Source: CAZOBJ01 sp964577825
GTDB taxonomy: Bacteria > Planctomycetota > SZUA-567 > JAFGNG01
Assembly (NCBI GenBank): GCA_964577825.1
Contig: CAZOBJ010000004.1
Coordinates: 1 to 64,000, forward strand
DNA length: 64,000 bases
Direction: 5' to 3'
Notes under the pieces: model-generated
The model's input: the letters and a program-made list of their open reading frames with translations, nothing else
What the model was told of the DNA's origin: nothing
Databases searched by the model: none
Part shown: positions 1 to 8,186 of the stretch, one piece after another
Layout: the number at the start of each line of letters is the position of its first letter
How positions within the stretch are numbered: position 1 is the first letter of the stretch
Position numbers and translations under genes: made by a program

Positions 1-2140
1 TCACGTCCACATCCGCGGCCTGGGTGAGCCCCTCGCCCAACATCGTCTCGTCCGGGTGGATGCGGCGCAGGTCCCACGCCCCGCCCGCCAGCCCGCAACG
101 GGCCGGGTCTACGGTGACGGTGGCCGACTGCTCGGAGTTCGTATGATTGACGAGCACGACGCAGGCGGTGCCGTCCAATGCGAACGCCCCGCTCACCACG
201 GCCGGTTGACTCCGCTTGTCCGGCCGGTCCTCGATCGGGATGTCCACGGCCTCGCAGCGCACACGCGCGGGTGGGCGCCATTCGCCGAGGTTCAGCCACG
301 TGCGCGCGGCCACGTGCGCGCGCCCGAGCATCAGCATGTACTCGGTGTGGGGCCGGAATCTGTCGTTGTCCCAATCCCCGGCGAAGAACCCGGCCAGCAT
401 GAGTTGCTGTCCGCCCACCAGGCACAGGGCCTCGGCGTACCAGAAGTGGGCAAGGTCACGCTGCTTGAATGAGCTCACCGTTCCATAGGTCATGTGATAG
501 TCGTGGTACACGCTATGGAACATGGGGATGGGCATCGGGTCGGTGAGTCCGGTATGCCCCCTGAGATTGGCGAGCTCGCGCGCGAGGTCCAGGTCGAAGA
601 GGTCCAGGAAGCATTCGATCACCGATTCGCTTGTCAGAAACGTGTCCGGGGACCGCTCGCGGATCGCCTCGCGGACCTTGCGCACCATGTCCCGGTACCC
701 GCGGCACCAGTGGTCGTGGCCTCCGGGCGGATGATCGTGATTCGGGTCGAAGCAGGGCACCGCGTAGGCCGAGGTAATCACGTCCAGGTACGCCCCATCC
801 ATCTCGCACCCGTCGACCATCTCCAGCACGATCCGCCGCATGCGGTCATGATTGGGCGCCTGGGTGGGGCATAGGGTCTGGCGGTCCTTGGGCTTGGGGT
901 CGGCGGGGTCTCCATGTTCGTCGCGCACAATGCATTGCAGGAAGCTCTGTTCCTTGGCCGCGCGCAGACCGGGGTTCCACGCGCGGCCGTTCACATAGGG
1001 AATGCAACGCACGTTCATCGCATGCAGCTCGCGCACGCCCTGCACGAGCTGGTCGCGAATATCCGCGTTGTCGGGGTAGATTTCCGGAACGCGCCAGCTG
1101 CCTCCGAAATGCTCGCCGTTGCACGAGTACCAGTGCACGGCCATCTCCGCGCCGGTCTGCTCCTTGAAGTAGCGCACCGCGGGGACAATGTAGCGCGGAT
1201 GACTCGACTCGGGGAACTTGTGGTTCCACCACCACGCGTCGAGCTCCTTGGCCCAGGCGGGGATGTCCTCGCGCTCGCGCGTAGGCCCCCGGGCCGCCCA
1301 GGGCTGCTGTAGCGCCCAGGCGCGGTACAGGGCCGACGCGTTCCACCAGTCGCCCTCGTACAGGCCCACCATGACCGGATAGAACGAGTGGAAGGTCCCG
1401 CCGCGCGCGAGCCGGTCCTCGGGGTATTGCTTGAGCATGAGGGCGGCGTGGTCGCCGTCCGCACCGTCCGCGTACATGCCGAACCGCTTGTACAGGGCCG
1501 CGCCGTCGTGCGCGCCGAAGTACACCCCGCCCACCTGGGGATGTCCGTAGGCCACGAACTGCATGGTCCATTTGCCCGGATAGCTCAAGGCGATCGATCC
1601 CTCGCCCTCCACGTCGAACATGCCGAACTCCTTGCGGAGCGTGTTCGAGATCTCCTTGCGATGGTGATTCACCTTGTCCACGGGCGCGGGCACCCACTCG
1701 CCCATGCCCTGGGGCGTGGCCAGGGCGTCGGGCCCGTCCACATCCGGATATGCGGTCAGCCCGCTCACGCGCGGGTATAGGATGTTCCATAGGCTGGTGT
1801 CCGTGCCGTTCACCACGCCCAGGGTCCAGGCGGCGAGCGGAGAGCCCGGCTCCAGGCGGACGGTGCCGGTCACGGTCAGCGTCCCGCCGGCCGCGTCCGC
1901 GGACCAGACCGCCTCCAGCTCCTGCGCGCCGTCGCGGGTGCGCACCTCGATCCGCGGGTCCGAAGACGGCATGACGCGCGTGAGTTCTCCCTGCGCGTCG
2001 CGTAGATCCAGAGCCCATGGCGTGGTGAGCGCCGCCGCGTCGATCGGCGCATGGGCCTGGCCCTGCACGGCCCGCAGCTCGGTCAAGCGGCCCGCATTAT
2101 CAAAGGCCATGCAGATGCGGTCATTCTCCAGGACGTGCAT
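1..2140 (-). CDS. DUF6259-like glycoside hydrolase-type protein (3' end outside window)
   Basis: The reading frame is open from the ATG at 2140 to the left edge (713 codons), so the C-terminus lies outside the window. The start is supported by a purine-rich GAGAGG just upstream. The N-terminal ~200 residues look like a beta-sandwich (WNILYPRVSGL near residue 110, then a KWTMQFVAYG segment). A TIM-barrel-like part follows, with WWWNHKFPESSHPRYI, a motif MDGAYLDV that could hold the catalytic acid, and HFWYAEALCLVGGQQ. This order matches the DUF6259 family, which is related to alpha-galactosidase-like glycosidases and is common in Planctomycetes and Lentisphaerae. No signal peptide is evident, so it may act in the cytoplasm. 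Substrate unknown. Family call is from recognition, not from a search. Confidence 0.7.
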   Translation of the reverse strand, partial: MHVLENDRICMAFDNAGRLTELRAVQGQAHAPIDAAALTTPWALDLRDAQGELTRVMPSSDPRIEVRTRDGAQELEAVWSADAAGGTLTVTGTVRLEPGSPLAAWTLGVVNGTDTSLWNILYPRVSGLTAYPDVDGPDALATPQGMGEWVPAPVDKVNHHRKEISNTLRKEFGMFDVEGEGSIALSYPGKWTMQFVAYGHPQVGGVYFGAHDGAALYKRFGMYADGADGDHAALMLKQYPEDRLARGGTFHSFYPVMVGLYEGDWWNASALYRAWALQQPWAARGPTREREDIPAWAKELDAWWWNHKFPESSHPRYIVPAVRYFKEQTGAEMAVHWYSCNGEHFGGSWRVPEIYPDNADIRDQLVQGVRELHAMNVRCIPYVNGRAWNPGLRAAKEQSFLQCIVRDEHGDPADPKPKDRQTLCPTQAPNHDRMRRIVLEMVDGCEMDGAYLDVITSAYAVPCFDPNHDHPPGGHDHWCRGYRDMVRKVREAIRERSPDTFLTSESVIECFLDLFDLDLARELANLRGHTGLTDPMPIPMFHSVYHDYHMTYGTVSSFKQRDLAHFWYAEALCLVGGQQLMLAGFFAGDWDNDRFRPHTEYMLMLGRAHVAARTWLNLGEWRPPARVRCEAVDIPIEDRPDKRSQPAVVSGAFALDGTACVVLVNHTNSEQSATVTVDPARCGLAGGAWDLRRIHPDETMLGEGLTQAADVDV

Positions 2141-2294
2141 GTGGGTCCTCTCACCGACGGGTCCGCGGAGCTGGGCACGCCGATCGACTGGCATTGAGAC
2201 CAGTGTCCGTTCCGGTGCAAGCCTCTGCGGAGCACGGGCTTGTCCGAGCCAAGTCGCGGCAACCCGGACGTGGGTGCGCCGCACACAAGTCCTC

Positions 2295-2323
2295 GCGGCT
2301 ATAGCAGGTCTGCGCGATGCTGT
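2295..2323 (-). promoter_or_regulatory. candidate sigma-70-type promoter for the DUF6259 gene
   Basis: Read on the - strand: TTGACA (consensus -35), 17 bp spacer, TATAGC. It leaves a leader of about 150 nt before the ATG at 2140. It lies back to back with the + promoter at 2356-2383. Confidence 0.5.
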
Positions 2324-2355
2324 CAACTCGCGAACGCCGCAGGCCCGACCGGCGC

Positions 2356-2383
2356 TTGCGCGCGGGCGGGTGCGCCGTATACT
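2356..2383 (+). promoter_or_regulatory. candidate promoter for the small membrane gene and fabD
   Basis: TTGCGC, 16 bp spacer, TATACT, 55 bp upstream of the ATG at 2439. Similar boxes occur before other genes of this window. Confidence 0.45.
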
Positions 2384-2438
2384 CGAAGCCATCACGAGGT
2401 CTGGCCTTCGTGTCGAAGCGTTGCATGGAGGGCGCACA

Positions 2439-2720
2439 ATGGAACCACGTTCTCGGCTGCGTGCGCGCGTACTGGGCGGCCTGTCCGTACTCAACGTGGT
2501 CCTGGCGCTGTTGTCCGTCGTCTTGCTTCAGGTCGAGGGCGTGGCGCACGCCGTGCAGGTGGCGCTCGGGTGGCTGCTCGCCGCGAGCGTGACCGTGACC
2601 TGCATGCTGGTGCTCCTCTCGCGCGAGTCTTTGCCCCAGACAACCGACGAGAACCGGCGTCTGCAAGGCAGCGTCCGAGAGCAAGACCGCGTCGGCCGTG
2701 CGCCTGAAGGACGTCCCTAG
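2439..2720 (+). CDS. small two-helix membrane protein, unknown function
   Basis: A 93-residue protein with two hydrophobic stretches, about residues 10-30 (VLGGLSVLNVVLALLSVVLL) and 37-60 (ending TCMLVLLS), and a charged C-terminal tail. The ATG at 2439 has GGAGGG nine bases upstream and follows a plausible promoter; a longer in-frame extension to 1674 would run antisense through the neighbouring gene and is ignored. It ends 47 bp before fabD, so the two may share a transcript. I do not recognise the family. Topology suggests an inner-membrane hairpin with both ends on the same side. Confidence 0.55.
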   Translation: MEPRSRLRARVLGGLSVLNVVLALLSVVLLQVEGVAHAVQVALGWLLAASVTVTCMLVLLSRESLPQTTDENRRLQGSVREQDRVGRAPEGRP

Positions 2721-2767
2721 GCGAACGGACCGCCGGGCGCCGCAAGGCACAGCACAAGGAGAAGGCG

Positions 2768-3709
2768 ATGCAATCCGCCGTATTCGTATTCCCGGGCCAG
2801 GGCTCGCAGCATCCGGGCATGGGCCGTGAGCTCTACGAGGCGTCCGAGGCGGCGCGTCGCGTTTGGGACGCGGCCAACCAGGCCGTGGACATCGACCTCG
2901 CGCGCGTGGCCTTCGAGGGTCCGGACGAGGAGCTCAACCAGACGCCCGTGGCCCAGCCGGCCATGACCGCCGCGGACCTGGCGGTCTTTGCCGCGCTCGA
3001 AGAGCGGGACGTGCGCCCCCGCGCGGTCGCTGGGCATAGCCTCGGCGAATACGCGGCCGTGTGCGCGGCCGGGGCCATGACGACGCAGCAAGCGGTGCGG
3101 CTCACGCGTCGGCGCGGGACGCTGATGCAGGCCTGCGCGGATGCGCGGCCCGGGCGCATGGTCGCGATCATCGGGCTGGACGGCCGGGCCGTGGAGACCG
3201 CATGCCGGCAGGCCGCGCAGGAGACCGGCGGCGTGGTGAGCGCGGCGAACTTCAACAGCCCGGCGCAGGTCGTCATCACCGGCGAGGCGCAGCCCGTGGA
3301 CCGGGCCGCGGCCCTGGCCACCGAGCAGGGGGCCAAGCGCACCGTGCCCCTGAAGGTGAGCGGCCCCTGGCACAGCACGCTCATGACCTCGGCGCAGGAG
3401 GCGTTCGCGAAGGAATTGGCGCAGGAGACCCTGGCCGACGCGCGCGTGCCCGTGTACACGAACCTGGACGCCCGGCCCAAGCAGAGCGCTCAGGCCGTGC
3501 GCGAGGCCCTGGTCGGACAGATGACCCTGCCCGTGCACTGGGGCTCGACCGTGCAGGCGTTGCATCGAGACTTCGCGGAGGCCGTGTTCCTGGAGTGCGG
3601 GCCCGGCCGGGTGCTGCGGGGGCTCATTCGGGCGATCGACAGAGAGGTCACCTGCCTGGGCGTGGACTCTCCGCGCGCGCTCCAGGAGGCCGTGGACAGG
3701 CTTGCCTAG
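2768..3709 (+). CDS. fabD: malonyl-CoA:acyl-carrier-protein transacylase FabD
   Basis: This 313-residue cytoplasmic enzyme moves malonyl from CoA to the acyl-carrier protein for fatty-acid chain extension. The family hallmarks are all present: FPGQGSQ near the N-terminus, the nucleophile Ser91 in GHSLGEY, Arg116 that holds the malonyl carboxylate, and the catalytic His202 in SGPWHS. Length is normal. AGGAGAAGG precedes the ATG closely. No other fab gene lies beside it; the acyl-carrier protein at 10244 is 6.5 kb away and is an unusual one. It runs towards the DUF3352-like operon, with an 84 bp gap holding no clear terminator. Confidence 0.95.
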   Translation: MQSAVFVFPGQGSQHPGMGRELYEASEAARRVWDAANQAVDIDLARVAFEGPDEELNQTPVAQPAMTAADLAVFAALEERDVRPRAVAGHSLGEYAAVCAAGAMTTQQAVRLTRRRGTLMQACADARPGRMVAIIGLDGRAVETACRQAAQETGGVVSAANFNSPAQVVITGEAQPVDRAAALATEQGAKRTVPLKVSGPWHSTLMTSAQEAFAKELAQETLADARVPVYTNLDARPKQSAQAVREALVGQMTLPVHWGSTVQALHRDFAEAVFLECGPGRVLRGLIRAIDREVTCLGVDSPRALQEAVDRLA

Positions 3710-3793
3710 ACGCCTCGACCCCGACCAGGCCCTCCCGAGAGGATGCAGGTTCCCGAGGCGCCGCGCGCGGTCTGAGGCCTCAGGGCTCCGTGA

Positions 3794-5941
3794 TTAGGGG
3801 CCCGGATTCTCGGTGATCTCTTCGAAGCCGGCGAGGTGGTGGTACAGCCCGCCCACGGTCACACCGATGAGCGCGGGATTGCTGATCACGTGGTCCAGGA
3901 TGTACACAGCCGGCCCGCCGAACCCGAGCGGGCTGTACGCGGTGCCCTTGATGCCGTGCGGGGTGTTCGTGACACCGAGCGTGAACCCGAAGAAGTGCTC
4001 GGCGACCTCCTCGCCGGGCGGCAGGATGCCCGGATCAATGGCGAGCGCGTCGAGCGCGGTGAGCGCGTTGAGGAACGGCAGCCCCGCGTCGTACACGTTC
4101 ACGAACGAATCGCCCGCATCCACATAGGCCAACGCCCCCAACTCGCGCGGCATGCCTCCCAGGGTGCGGCGAAAGTCGCGTCGGTCGAGGATCGTCTTCT
4201 GCGAGGCGTCACGCAGGATCGACTTGAGCACCTGCGGATGCGTGGCCACGAGCACGGTGTTCCGTTCGCGCAACACGGCGTAACTGGGCGCAAAGGGCAA
4301 CGGATACCCGGAATGGTTGAAGTAGAACACCCGTCCGTTCGGGTCGCTGGAAAACTGTCCGCCCAGGTGCTCTTCCATGCGGCGGATCACGTCGTCGAAG
4401 GCCCGTGGGTCGGCCCGGTCGAACCTGAGCGCCTGGCCGTACGGACCGGCGTGATAGATGACCGAATCGCCTAGCGAACCCAGGACTTCGTCCGTGGGCA
4501 CGCCCAGGATCTTCTGCTCGCGGGCGAGTGCGGCCAGGCTCAGGCGCGGGCCTTCGTCGTCGGTTGACGGCCAGATGTCGCGCACCGCGTCGATGAGCAC
4601 CGGGACCTCTTCATAGAGTTCGCGCAGGCTCACCCGCGCGGCGGCGAGCCCCTGCGCCCTGTCCGGAACCTCGCCCGCGCCGCCGGTGAGGGTGTGCTCG
4701 AGCCGGAAGATCTGTAGGACGCCCGTACGCTCGCCCGGGGCGTACAGGTACACCGTCTGCCGCAGCCCTTCGCCCAGCCAGTGCGTGCCCACGCCCACCG
4801 CGCGCACGCTGGGAAGGCCCAGCGCATGGATCACGCGTACGGTCTTCCTGTTGGTCACTTCTTCCAGCACGGGGATCGCCCGCTGGGTGTCCAAATAGAA
4901 GAACGGCCCGTCGCGCTCGACCTCCGCGCCGCGGCGCGCGGCCAGGAACACGGGGCTCTCTGCCAGCGAGGTCGTCTCCCTGGTGGCGTGTCGCGCGAGC
5001 ATGCGCGCGAGCGCCTCGCCGTCTCGCGAGTAGATGAGCAGGTTGTCCACCAGCACGAAGAAGTTCTGGTGCGGCGTGGGTATGACCAGAGCGGGCACGC
5101 CGTTGACCTTTACGGACTGGACCGGAATGCCCGGACTGAGCAATCGTTGTGTTAAGTCGCGCAGCGCGGCATAGACCTTCCGGCGGTCAGGCGGCTGGGC
5201 GAAGGAAAAGCCCACTTCGATCAAGGGCATGCCGGTCTCCGGATCCAGGCCGCGGAAGCCGATGGCGATCTGCGAAGCGAGCAGGTCGCGCAAGATCGGC
5301 TCGTGCTGGCGGACGATCGGGTCGATCTCCTGTTGATATTCGTCGACCAGGGTCTGCCCGAGCGCGGAAAGCTCGCGCAGAAACCCGTCCACGTCGGGTT
5401 GCGCGGCCGCGGCCTCGTCGCGGTACTTGCCCACGAGGTCCCGGAACTCCCGCTCCTGTTCGTTCACTGTCATCAGCAGGAAGGGGCAGACCCGGTCGGC
5501 CTGTGCGGCCACGGATCCGCCGGGTGCGTCCACGAGCGCGCGCAATTCGCGCGCGTGCCGGCTCCACAGGGCCTTGGCCTCCGGGCGCTCGTGTTCCACG
5601 AGCTCGGCCGCAACGAGCTGTCCCTGCATCGTGTTCTGGAGGATGAGATCGATGGTCTCGTTGCGGCGCAGCTTGAGCAGGTCCAGGAACTCTGCCACCT
5701 CCGGGTGATCGGCCATGCGGCCGATCGCGCCTTGCTTGAGTCCGTCCCAGAATCCCATGTCCGGGTAGGACCGGACAAAGGCGATCGTGTCCGACGGCAG
5801 CACGTCCGCAAGTCCGAGGCGTGGCGCGGACGGAGTCGGTCGGACCGGCGGTTGCGCCGCGGACGCGTACGTGAGCAGCGCGGTGCAAATGATCGCCAGG
5901 AGCCCGGCAGCCCTCAGCCGGGTTCGACAGCAGGTAGGCAT
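3794..5941 (-). CDS. exported DUF3352-like protein (third gene of a three-gene set)
   Basis: A 715-residue protein with a signal peptide (basic start, then hydrophobic AAGLLAIICTALLTYASA, likely cleaved after ASA). After it comes ADVLPSDTIAFVRSYPDMGF, the kind of opening found in DUF3352-like proteins of Planctomycetes and cyanobacteria, in which a candidate-threshold protein is compared with stored values. The ATG at 5941 is chosen because a longer frame would run into the upstream gene and because the signal peptide starts here. It lies 19 bp after its paralogue and is probably cotranscribed with the two genes upstream. No catalytic motif is seen; a structural or assembly role at the cell envelope is possible. 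Function unknown. Confidence 0.7.
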   Translation of the reverse strand: MPTCCRTRLRAAGLLAIICTALLTYASAAQPPVRPTPSAPRLGLADVLPSDTIAFVRSYPDMGFWDGLKQGAIGRMADHPEVAEFLDLLKLRRNETIDLILQNTMQGQLVAAELVEHERPEAKALWSRHARELRALVDAPGGSVAAQADRVCPFLLMTVNEQEREFRDLVGKYRDEAAAAQPDVDGFLRELSALGQTLVDEYQQEIDPIVRQHEPILRDLLASQIAIGFRGLDPETGMPLIEVGFSFAQPPDRRKVYAALRDLTQRLLSPGIPVQSVKVNGVPALVIPTPHQNFFVLVDNLLIYSRDGEALARMLARHATRETTSLAESPVFLAARRGAEVERDGPFFYLDTQRAIPVLEEVTNRKTVRVIHALGLPSVRAVGVGTHWLGEGLRQTVYLYAPGERTGVLQIFRLEHTLTGGAGEVPDRAQGLAAARVSLRELYEEVPVLIDAVRDIWPSTDDEGPRLSLAALAREQKILGVPTDEVLGSLGDSVIYHAGPYGQALRFDRADPRAFDDVIRRMEEHLGGQFSSDPNGRVFYFNHSGYPLPFAPSYAVLRERNTVLVATHPQVLKSILRDASQKTILDRRDFRRTLGGMPRELGALAYVDAGDSFVNVYDAGLPFLNALTALDALAIDPGILPPGEEVAEHFFGFTLGVTNTPHGIKGTAYSPLGFGGPAVYILDHVISNPALIGVTVGGLYHHLAGFEEITENPGP

Positions 5942-5960
5942 GGACAGGGACCCCCTATTC

Positions 5961-8186
5961 TCACTCTCTCGTTTCGTGCGGTTCCGATGCGGGTACCGGC
6001 TCGGTTGAGACGCTCTCAAGAATCCGTCGGGCGCGCGCGCGTGTCAGGCGTTTCACGCGTCCGTCCGCAAACAATATCCATACGTGCTCCCGGCCGGTGT
6101 CAAGGGGCTCGTGCGCGAGCGGGCGGGCGGCAGCCGGCGAGGCCGGCGCAGGGACGAGCACGAACCGGCGGTGCGCGTTCTCTCTCTCCGGACAGACCGC
6201 CGCCTCGGTGCGCAGCCCCCCAGGTTCGAACAGGTCCTGCCAGCCGGCGGGCGGGTGGCCGGTTTCGCGCACGCAGGTGCGCCAGGCGGCGTGAATGGCC
6301 TGCAGGCGCGCGCGCACCGTGGCTCGGCGCTCCTCGGCGCGGCGCTCTGCGCGGGCATGGCCCAGGATCCCGGCCACCGCGGCCATGCGCACTACGCCGC
6401 CGGGGCCGCGGAAAAGATCCGCGAAGTGCCCCCCGGCCCACGCGGGCGCGCCCCACAGCCCCGCAGGGCCGACGGCCACGAGTGCGACGCCCTCCGGGCG
6501 ACGCACGACCGTGACCGTGGTATCCGTCCAGGCGACCCCCAGGTCCGTTGCCGGCGGCAGGACCGCGGGATCGGCCTCGAATCCGGGTACGGCCGTGGCC
6601 GCGTGCAGCGCGCAGGCCAGGCCGCGGTAGAGCGCAGGCAGCGCATGGCTGGTGCGCAGGTAGGCGACGGCGGCGGCCGGGTCGCCCTCGACCGAGGCCA
6701 GGGCCGCCTGGAACCCGGGGCTCGCGGCCAGGCCATTCTCTTCGGCGCGCGCGAGATATCGGGCGAGCACATGCGGGTAGGCCGCGATCCATAGCGACTC
6801 GTCCGTGAGCGCGAGCGCGGGCGCCACGCCCGCGCGCCCGCCGGGCGGCAGGCGATAGAGGACCGGAATCCCGCTGCACTCCGTGGTGCGCCATGCGCCG
6901 GGTCCGGTTGCCTGCCGAAGGTCCGCGAGGCACTGGCGCGCGAGAGACGCGTCGCGCACCGGCACGTGCACGATCGAGTCCGGAGGATACAGGCGCGGCG
7001 CGCTCCTCTCTCGGGCCGGGAACAGGGAGATGCTGCCCGTGAACGCCTGGCCGATCTGTTCGCGTACCGACAGGCCGCTGGCCGCTTCCCGGTCCTGGAG
7101 CGCTTGCTCCCATCGCGCGGCCAGCTCGGGCGCGCCCGCCTGCAAATGAGGCGCAATCCGTTCCCACAGCCCGTCCAGGTCCAGGTGGATCGCGACGAAG
7201 CAGTCGGCCTCGTGCGGGGCCAGCGCGGCTTGGGCGGCCGGGTCGGGGCGGTTCTGGAGTGCGGCCAGCAGGCCGGTCGGGCCGTCGGGCGTGGAAAGAG
7301 AAAGGGTGTGCGCCACCCGGCCGTCCTGTCGGGTGCGCCCGCCGAGCGCAAGGTACTCGGCGCCCTCGAGCCCCGAGACCGCAAGCATGGTCTTCACTCG
7401 CGGCTCGCCCAGGGAAGCGAACGCCTCCACCAGAGGCCGCACCCGCACGAACAGGAAGGCATGCTCGGCGGAGGCCCGGGTGCGGGACAGCGCATCGCCG
7501 AACAGGGGCAGGTCGGCGAGGGCGGGGTTGGGCGTCTGCTCCAGGGCGGCCAGGTCATCGCGGCCGCCGCCCAGCACGACGACGAGCCGCCCCGGGGCCA
7601 CGCGCAAGGCGCCGTTCAGGGGCGCGAGCAAATCATATCCCCCCTCGCCGTCCGGGCGGACGAACGCGGGCAGGCCGTGATGCAGCCGCCCGGCCGCGAC
7701 TGCGGCGCGCACCTCGTCGCGCAACCGCACCTGCACGGCCACGAGCGGGCGCCCGGTGCTCGTGGAAAGCCCGGGCACCGCCAGGGTCAGCTCGCCGTCC
7801 AGCGAATCGAGCCAGTCGGCGAGCTTGCCCGCCTGCTCGCGCCGCGCGGCGGCGGCAGCGCTGCGCGCCGGGGGCGGCAGGGGCGCCTGGGGCAACAGGG
7901 CGCAGAGCACGGCCTCCAGGATCGCGGCCTTGTCCCGGTCGACCTCGTCCAGGAAGGCCTGAACCTGCGGATGGCCGGTCACCTGCGCGAGCGCGGTGCG
8001 CGGGCCTTCGGGATTGCGGGACGCGCGTGCGGGCACATGCAGGTAGACAAGCGTGTGCTCGGGCAGGACCCGCGTGAGGGGCAAGGGCGCGCCTGGCTCG
8101 GCGCAGCGGCCGTGTGCGGCCCACAGGCCGCAGGCGGCGAGCGCGAGGATCAGTGCGGCGCTGTAGCACCGGGTGCGCTCTCTCAT
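5961..8186 (-). CDS. exported DUF3352-like protein (second gene of the set)
   Basis: This 741-residue protein starts at the ATG at 8186, where the signal peptide AALILALAACGLWAAHG begins; the start overlaps the stop of the upstream gene as ATGA, so translation is probably coupled. GGAGGCGGTGCG lies upstream. The mature part opens with TRVLPEHTLVYLHVPA, parallel to VLPSDTIAFV in the downstream paralogue. Near the C-terminus is a segment FRGPGGVVRMAAVAGILGHA followed by a region ending in VWILFADGRVKRL, which resembles the tail of Planctomycete type II secretion pseudopilin-like (DUF1559-type) proteins; this last point is only an impression. Predicted to be periplasmic. Function unknown. Confidence 0.65.
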   Translation of the reverse strand: MRERTRCYSAALILALAACGLWAAHGRCAEPGAPLPLTRVLPEHTLVYLHVPARASRNPEGPRTALAQVTGHPQVQAFLDEVDRDKAAILEAVLCALLPQAPLPPPARSAAAAARREQAGKLADWLDSLDGELTLAVPGLSTSTGRPLVAVQVRLRDEVRAAVAAGRLHHGLPAFVRPDGEGGYDLLAPLNGALRVAPGRLVVVLGGGRDDLAALEQTPNPALADLPLFGDALSRTRASAEHAFLFVRVRPLVEAFASLGEPRVKTMLAVSGLEGAEYLALGGRTRQDGRVAHTLSLSTPDGPTGLLAALQNRPDPAAQAALAPHEADCFVAIHLDLDGLWERIAPHLQAGAPELAARWEQALQDREAASGLSVREQIGQAFTGSISLFPARERSAPRLYPPDSIVHVPVRDASLARQCLADLRQATGPGAWRTTECSGIPVLYRLPPGGRAGVAPALALTDESLWIAAYPHVLARYLARAEENGLAASPGFQAALASVEGDPAAAVAYLRTSHALPALYRGLACALHAATAVPGFEADPAVLPPATDLGVAWTDTTVTVVRRPEGVALVAVGPAGLWGAPAWAGGHFADLFRGPGGVVRMAAVAGILGHARAERRAEERRATVRARLQAIHAAWRTCVRETGHPPAGWQDLFEPGGLRTEAAVCPERENAHRRFVLVPAPASPAAARPLAHEPLDTGREHVWILFADGRVKRLTRARARRILESVSTEPVPASEPHETRE

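Noticed and set aside
846..2018. Long open frame on the - strand in a different phase from the DUF6259 gene
   Set aside because: Rich in Arg, Gly, Pro and Ala without any motif. It is a shadow of the real gene in the same strand; high GC removes stop codons in other phases.
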